Source: CAXBES01 sp965367015 (GTDB lineage: Bacteria; Bacteroidota; Bacteroidia; Flavobacteriales; Flavobacteriaceae). From it: a stretch of DNA of 15,249 nucleotides. The stretch is from NCBI GenBank assembly GCA_965367015.1, contig CBDUGY010000071.1:1-15249 (forward strand). The letters are read 5' to 3'. The notes under the pieces are model-generated. The model was not told where the DNA came from. It did no database searches and saw only the letters and a program-made list of their open reading frames with translations. The number at the start of each line of letters is the position of its first letter. Position 1 is the stretch's first letter. Made by a program: the position numbers and the translations under genes. Below, in pieces: positions 12,932-15,249 of the stretch.

Positions 12932-14527
12932 TTAAGGGGTATTGTCTATTTCTTGTTGTTCCGAAACTTCTATTTTATAATTGCCCCCAATATAAGTACA
13001 TTCTTTTAAAGCTTGCATATTTGTAAAAGGAACATACGTTTTATTGTACATATAAGTTCGGTCTAATTCCTTTGAAAGGTTGTGGTCATCTACATTGAGC
13101 TCTATATCGCGCATCTTAAACTGACACGGATGTTCGTAACCTGCAGCATGGGTAATTTCAATTAATTCTTTTCTGAAAGTCCGAAAATACTGTGCTAATC
13201 GCTCCGATTTCAACGGAATATCGATTCCGTTTTGAAGCCATTTACTCTGAGTTGCCACACCACTGGGGCATCTGTTTGTATGACAGATCTGCGCCTGAAT
13301 ACAACCAATACTCATCATTGCCTCACGTGCAACGTTAATGCAGTCGGCACCCATCGCAAACGCCATAGCAGCTTTTGCCGGAAAGCCTAGTTTCCCGCTG
13401 CCTATAAAGAATATTCTTTCCGTAAGTCCTTTTTTCTGAAACATTTTATACAAATCACTAAACCCGTAGACCCAGGGTAATGAAACGTGATCTGCGAAAC
13501 TTGGTGGCGCTGCACCTGTACCGCCCTCACCCCCATCTACTGTAATAAAGTCGGGACCTCTATTCGTTTCCTTCATGATATCTGCAAGCTCTTCCCACTG
13601 TTCTAACTTACCAATAGCAGCTTTAACACCCACCGGTAGTCCCGTAGCATCTGCCATAGCTTCAATAAAATCAACCATTTCCGGGATTGTAGTGAATGCT
13701 GAATGATTAGGTGGGGAAAGCACATCAATTCCAACTTTTACGCCGCGAATATCGGCGATCTCCTGTGTTATTTTTGCGCCCGGTAAGACTCCGCCCTTTC
13801 CGGGTTTAGCTCCTTGAGAGAGCTTTAATTCGATTGCACGAATGAAGGGGTTGTCGTTTACTAACTTCACTAGTTTTTCCATGGAGAAGGTTCCGTTGTC
13901 TGCTCTAACCCCGAAATAACCTGTTCCGAAGTGAAAAACTACATCACCTCCTTTGCTGTGATATGGTGATAATCCGCCCTCACCGGTATTGTGATAAGCT
14001 CCGGCCATTTTAACGCCTTCGTTTAAAGATTCTATTGCCTTTGCCGACAATGATCCAAAACTCATAGCCGAAACATTTATAACGGAAGCAGGTCGATATG
14101 GTTTTCGACGTTTGTTGTATAAACCCATCACTTTCGCACAGGGTAAAAAGGATTTGTCTATTGAATTGGGATGATCATCGCCTATTTTAAAAGGAATCAT
14201 TGCATTGTTAATGAAAATATGATGGTGTGCATAAATATCCCTGTCGGTTCCAAATCCCTCATAATTATTCTCTCTTTTCGCAGACGCATAGATCCAACTG
14301 CGCTCAATTCTATTAAAGGGCAACTCTTCTCTGTTGTTGGCAACAAAATACTGTCGCATCTCGGGGCCTATACTTTCCATCAAATATCGGATATGACCTA
14401 CCAGAGGAAAATTGTGACTAATTGTATGTCTTCTTTGCGTGATATCTCTTAACAATATGATAAACAAGACAAGAAGAATCCAAGCCCACCAAGGCACATT
14501 ACCTAAAAAATTTAAAACTGTATCCAT
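12932..14527 (-). CDS. Membrane-anchored FMN-binding glutamate synthase-like protein
   Basis: 531 aa. An N-terminal helix (about 12-27, VPWWAWILLVLFIILL) is followed by a domain matching the FMN/iron-sulfur part of glutamate synthase large subunits. Visible elements are VSAMSFGSLS (152-161), TGEGGLSPYH (181-190), KLSQGAKPGKGG (235-246), the FMN-barrel stretch TVDGGEGGTGAAP (329-341), GSGKL (376-380), and the 3Fe-4S cysteines Cys409, Cys415 and Cys420 in GCIQAQICHTNRCPSGVATQ. The glutamine amidotransferase domain and the C-terminal GXGXG beta-helix domain of true GltB are absent, as in the stand-alone family that includes Bacillus YerD. It may move electrons to a 2-oxoglutarate/glutamine-type reaction, but the substrate and electron donor are not known. 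The start gives a normal membrane anchor. The 51-nt gap to the M20 gene holds no clear promoter. Confidence 0.93.
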   Translation of the reverse strand: MDTVLNFLGNVPWWAWILLVLFIILLRDITQRRHTISHNFPLVGHIRYLMESIGPEMRQYFVANNREELPFNRIERSWIYASAKRENNYEGFGTDRDIYAHHHIFINNAMIPFKIGDDHPNSIDKSFLPCAKVMGLYNKRRKPYRPASVINVSAMSFGSLSAKAIESLNEGVKMAGAYHNTGEGGLSPYHSKGGDVVFHFGTGYFGVRADNGTFSMEKLVKLVNDNPFIRAIELKLSQGAKPGKGGVLPGAKITQEIADIRGVKVGIDVLSPPNHSAFTTIPEMVDFIEAMADATGLPVGVKAAIGKLEQWEELADIMKETNRGPDFITVDGGEGGTGAAPPSFADHVSLPWVYGFSDLYKMFQKKGLTERIFFIGSGKLGFPAKAAMAFAMGADCINVAREAMMSIGCIQAQICHTNRCPSGVATQSKWLQNGIDIPLKSERLAQYFRTFRKELIEITHAAGYEHPCQFKMRDIELNVDDHNLSKELDRTYMYNKTYVPFTNMQALKECTYIGGNYKIEVSEQQEIDNTP

Positions 14528-14578
14528 TATAACTTATCGTTACTAATTAGCATCTCATTCACGCTAAAATCTAATTAT

Positions 14579-15249
14579 TTAATTGGCGTTGAGGTAGTCT
14601 ATGGTCAACTGGCTTAATGCCTTGACGCCTAAAATCATGCCTTTATCATCGATCTGAAAATCGGGAGTATGATGCGGGTAGGGCGTGGTGTTTCCCGGAG
14701 TCATCCCTCCGAGGAAGAAATACAATCCGGGTACCTTTTCCTGAAAGTATGAAAAGTCCTCGCCTCCCGTGGTTGCTTTCATTAAAGTCACATTATCTGC
14801 CCCGGCCACGTTTTGTAAGGTTGGTAACATCTGGGCGGTTAATTCGGGGTCGTTATAGGTGATAGATGTATTATTTTGAAACTCTATCGTAGCACTTCCG
14901 CCATAAGCCTTTGCAATATCCCGGGTCATTTCGGTCATACGTCTAATGATCATGTCGCGCATTTTAGGATCTAATGTCCTAACCGTCCCAATCATTTCGG
15001 CGCTTTCAGGAATAATATTAAATCGAACCCCACTGGTTATCTTACCCACCGTAATTACAGCGGCCTCTTCTACTAATGGTGATTCTCGACTAATAATTGT
15101 TTGCAGTCCGTCGATTATTTTTGCCGAAATAACTATAGGGTCAACACCTGTCCATGGTGCCGAACCGTGTGTCGATTTTCCTATCACGTTAATCACAAAG
15201 CGTTCTACGGAAGCCATAGTACCTCCGGGTTTGTATTTTATAGTGCCTA
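14579..15249 (-). CDS. M20 family amidohydrolase/metallopeptidase (C-terminal part, 5' end outside window)
   Basis: 222 C-terminal residues are visible; the frame stays open to the right edge. An internal ATG at 15217 is not the real start, since the codons before it (GTIKYKPGGT) match the family and the zinc domain must lie further upstream. Seen are the lid/dimerisation domain with GKSTHGSAPW (His27 of the visible part), GVDPIVISAKIIDGLQT, the turn GVRFNIIPESAEMIGTVR, and then the end of the catalytic domain with GGEDFSYF (about 161-168) and PHHTPDF, which carries a metal-ligand histidine. This order is that of M20D amidohydrolases (hippurate/N-acyl-amino-acid hydrolase group), which cleave acyl or amide groups from amino acids or peptides. 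The N-terminal ligands and any signal peptide cannot be checked here. It is on the same strand as, and 51 nt upstream of, the glutamate-synthase-like gene. Confidence 0.94.
   Translation of the reverse strand, partial: GTIKYKPGGTMASVERFVINVIGKSTHGSAPWTGVDPIVISAKIIDGLQTIISRESPLVEEAAVITVGKITSGVRFNIIPESAEMIGTVRTLDPKMRDMIIRRMTEMTRDIAKAYGGSATIEFQNNTSITYNDPELTAQMLPTLQNVAGADNVTLMKATTGGEDFSYFQEKVPGLYFFLGGMTPGNTTPYPHHTPDFQIDDKGMILGVKALSQLTIDYLNAN

Noticed and set aside
15215..15217. ATG as the start of the M20 protein
   Set aside because: The frame stays open to the window edge with family-like residues before it, and the zinc-binding domain would be missing if translation began here.

Overview
The window looks like a chromosomal segment from a marine-type member of the Flavobacteriaceae (Bacteroidota). 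The basis is moderate-to-low GC, the near absence of Shine-Dalgarno sequences before most starts, A-rich leaders, many exported enzymes with short Sec or lipoprotein signals, and a small GIY-YIG gene beside palindromic repeats. No rRNA, tRNA, CRISPR array, phage gene or transposase was seen.

Layout. (1) 1-602, minus: 5' part of an exported proline-iminopeptidase-like alpha/beta hydrolase. (2) 803-3585, plus: two M16 peptidase subunits sharing one base; the first is a lipoprotein carrying the zinc site, the second is zinc-dead but carries the Arg/Tyr substrate-binding pair. (3) 3597-4025: two copies of a REP-like repeat, one inside a large imperfect hairpin, directly 3' of a small GIY-YIG nuclease gene on the minus strand. 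(4) 4132-6237, minus: recG. A third repeat-like palindrome, sharing a 12-base flank with the first, lies between recG and the next gene. (5) 6336-9319, plus: exported M1 aminopeptidase overlapping a cytoplasmic patatin-like lipase by 4 nt, then a hairpin with a T-tract. (6) 9544-12371, plus: a lipoprotein of unknown function, a 7-TM protein, a sensor-less HPK7-type histidine kinase and a NarL/LuxR response regulator. (7) 12380-15249, minus: a one-TM conserved protein, a membrane-anchored FMN/Fe-S glutamate-synthase-like protein, and the C-terminal part of an M20 amidohydrolase.

How the genes work together. Five of the coding regions encode peptidases or hydrolases (S33-like, M16 pair, M1, M20), so much of the window is peptide breakdown in the envelope and cytosol, though they lie in separate units. 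The most system-like part is 9544-12371. The kinase has one membrane helix and no sensor domain, and its start lies inside the 7-TM gene, so I infer a split receptor: lipoprotein and/or 7-TM protein senses, kinase transmits, regulator acts. The other candidate is the GIY-YIG gene with its flanking palindromes, which resembles a nuclease plus repeat unit. All functions are read from motifs; no database search was possible.
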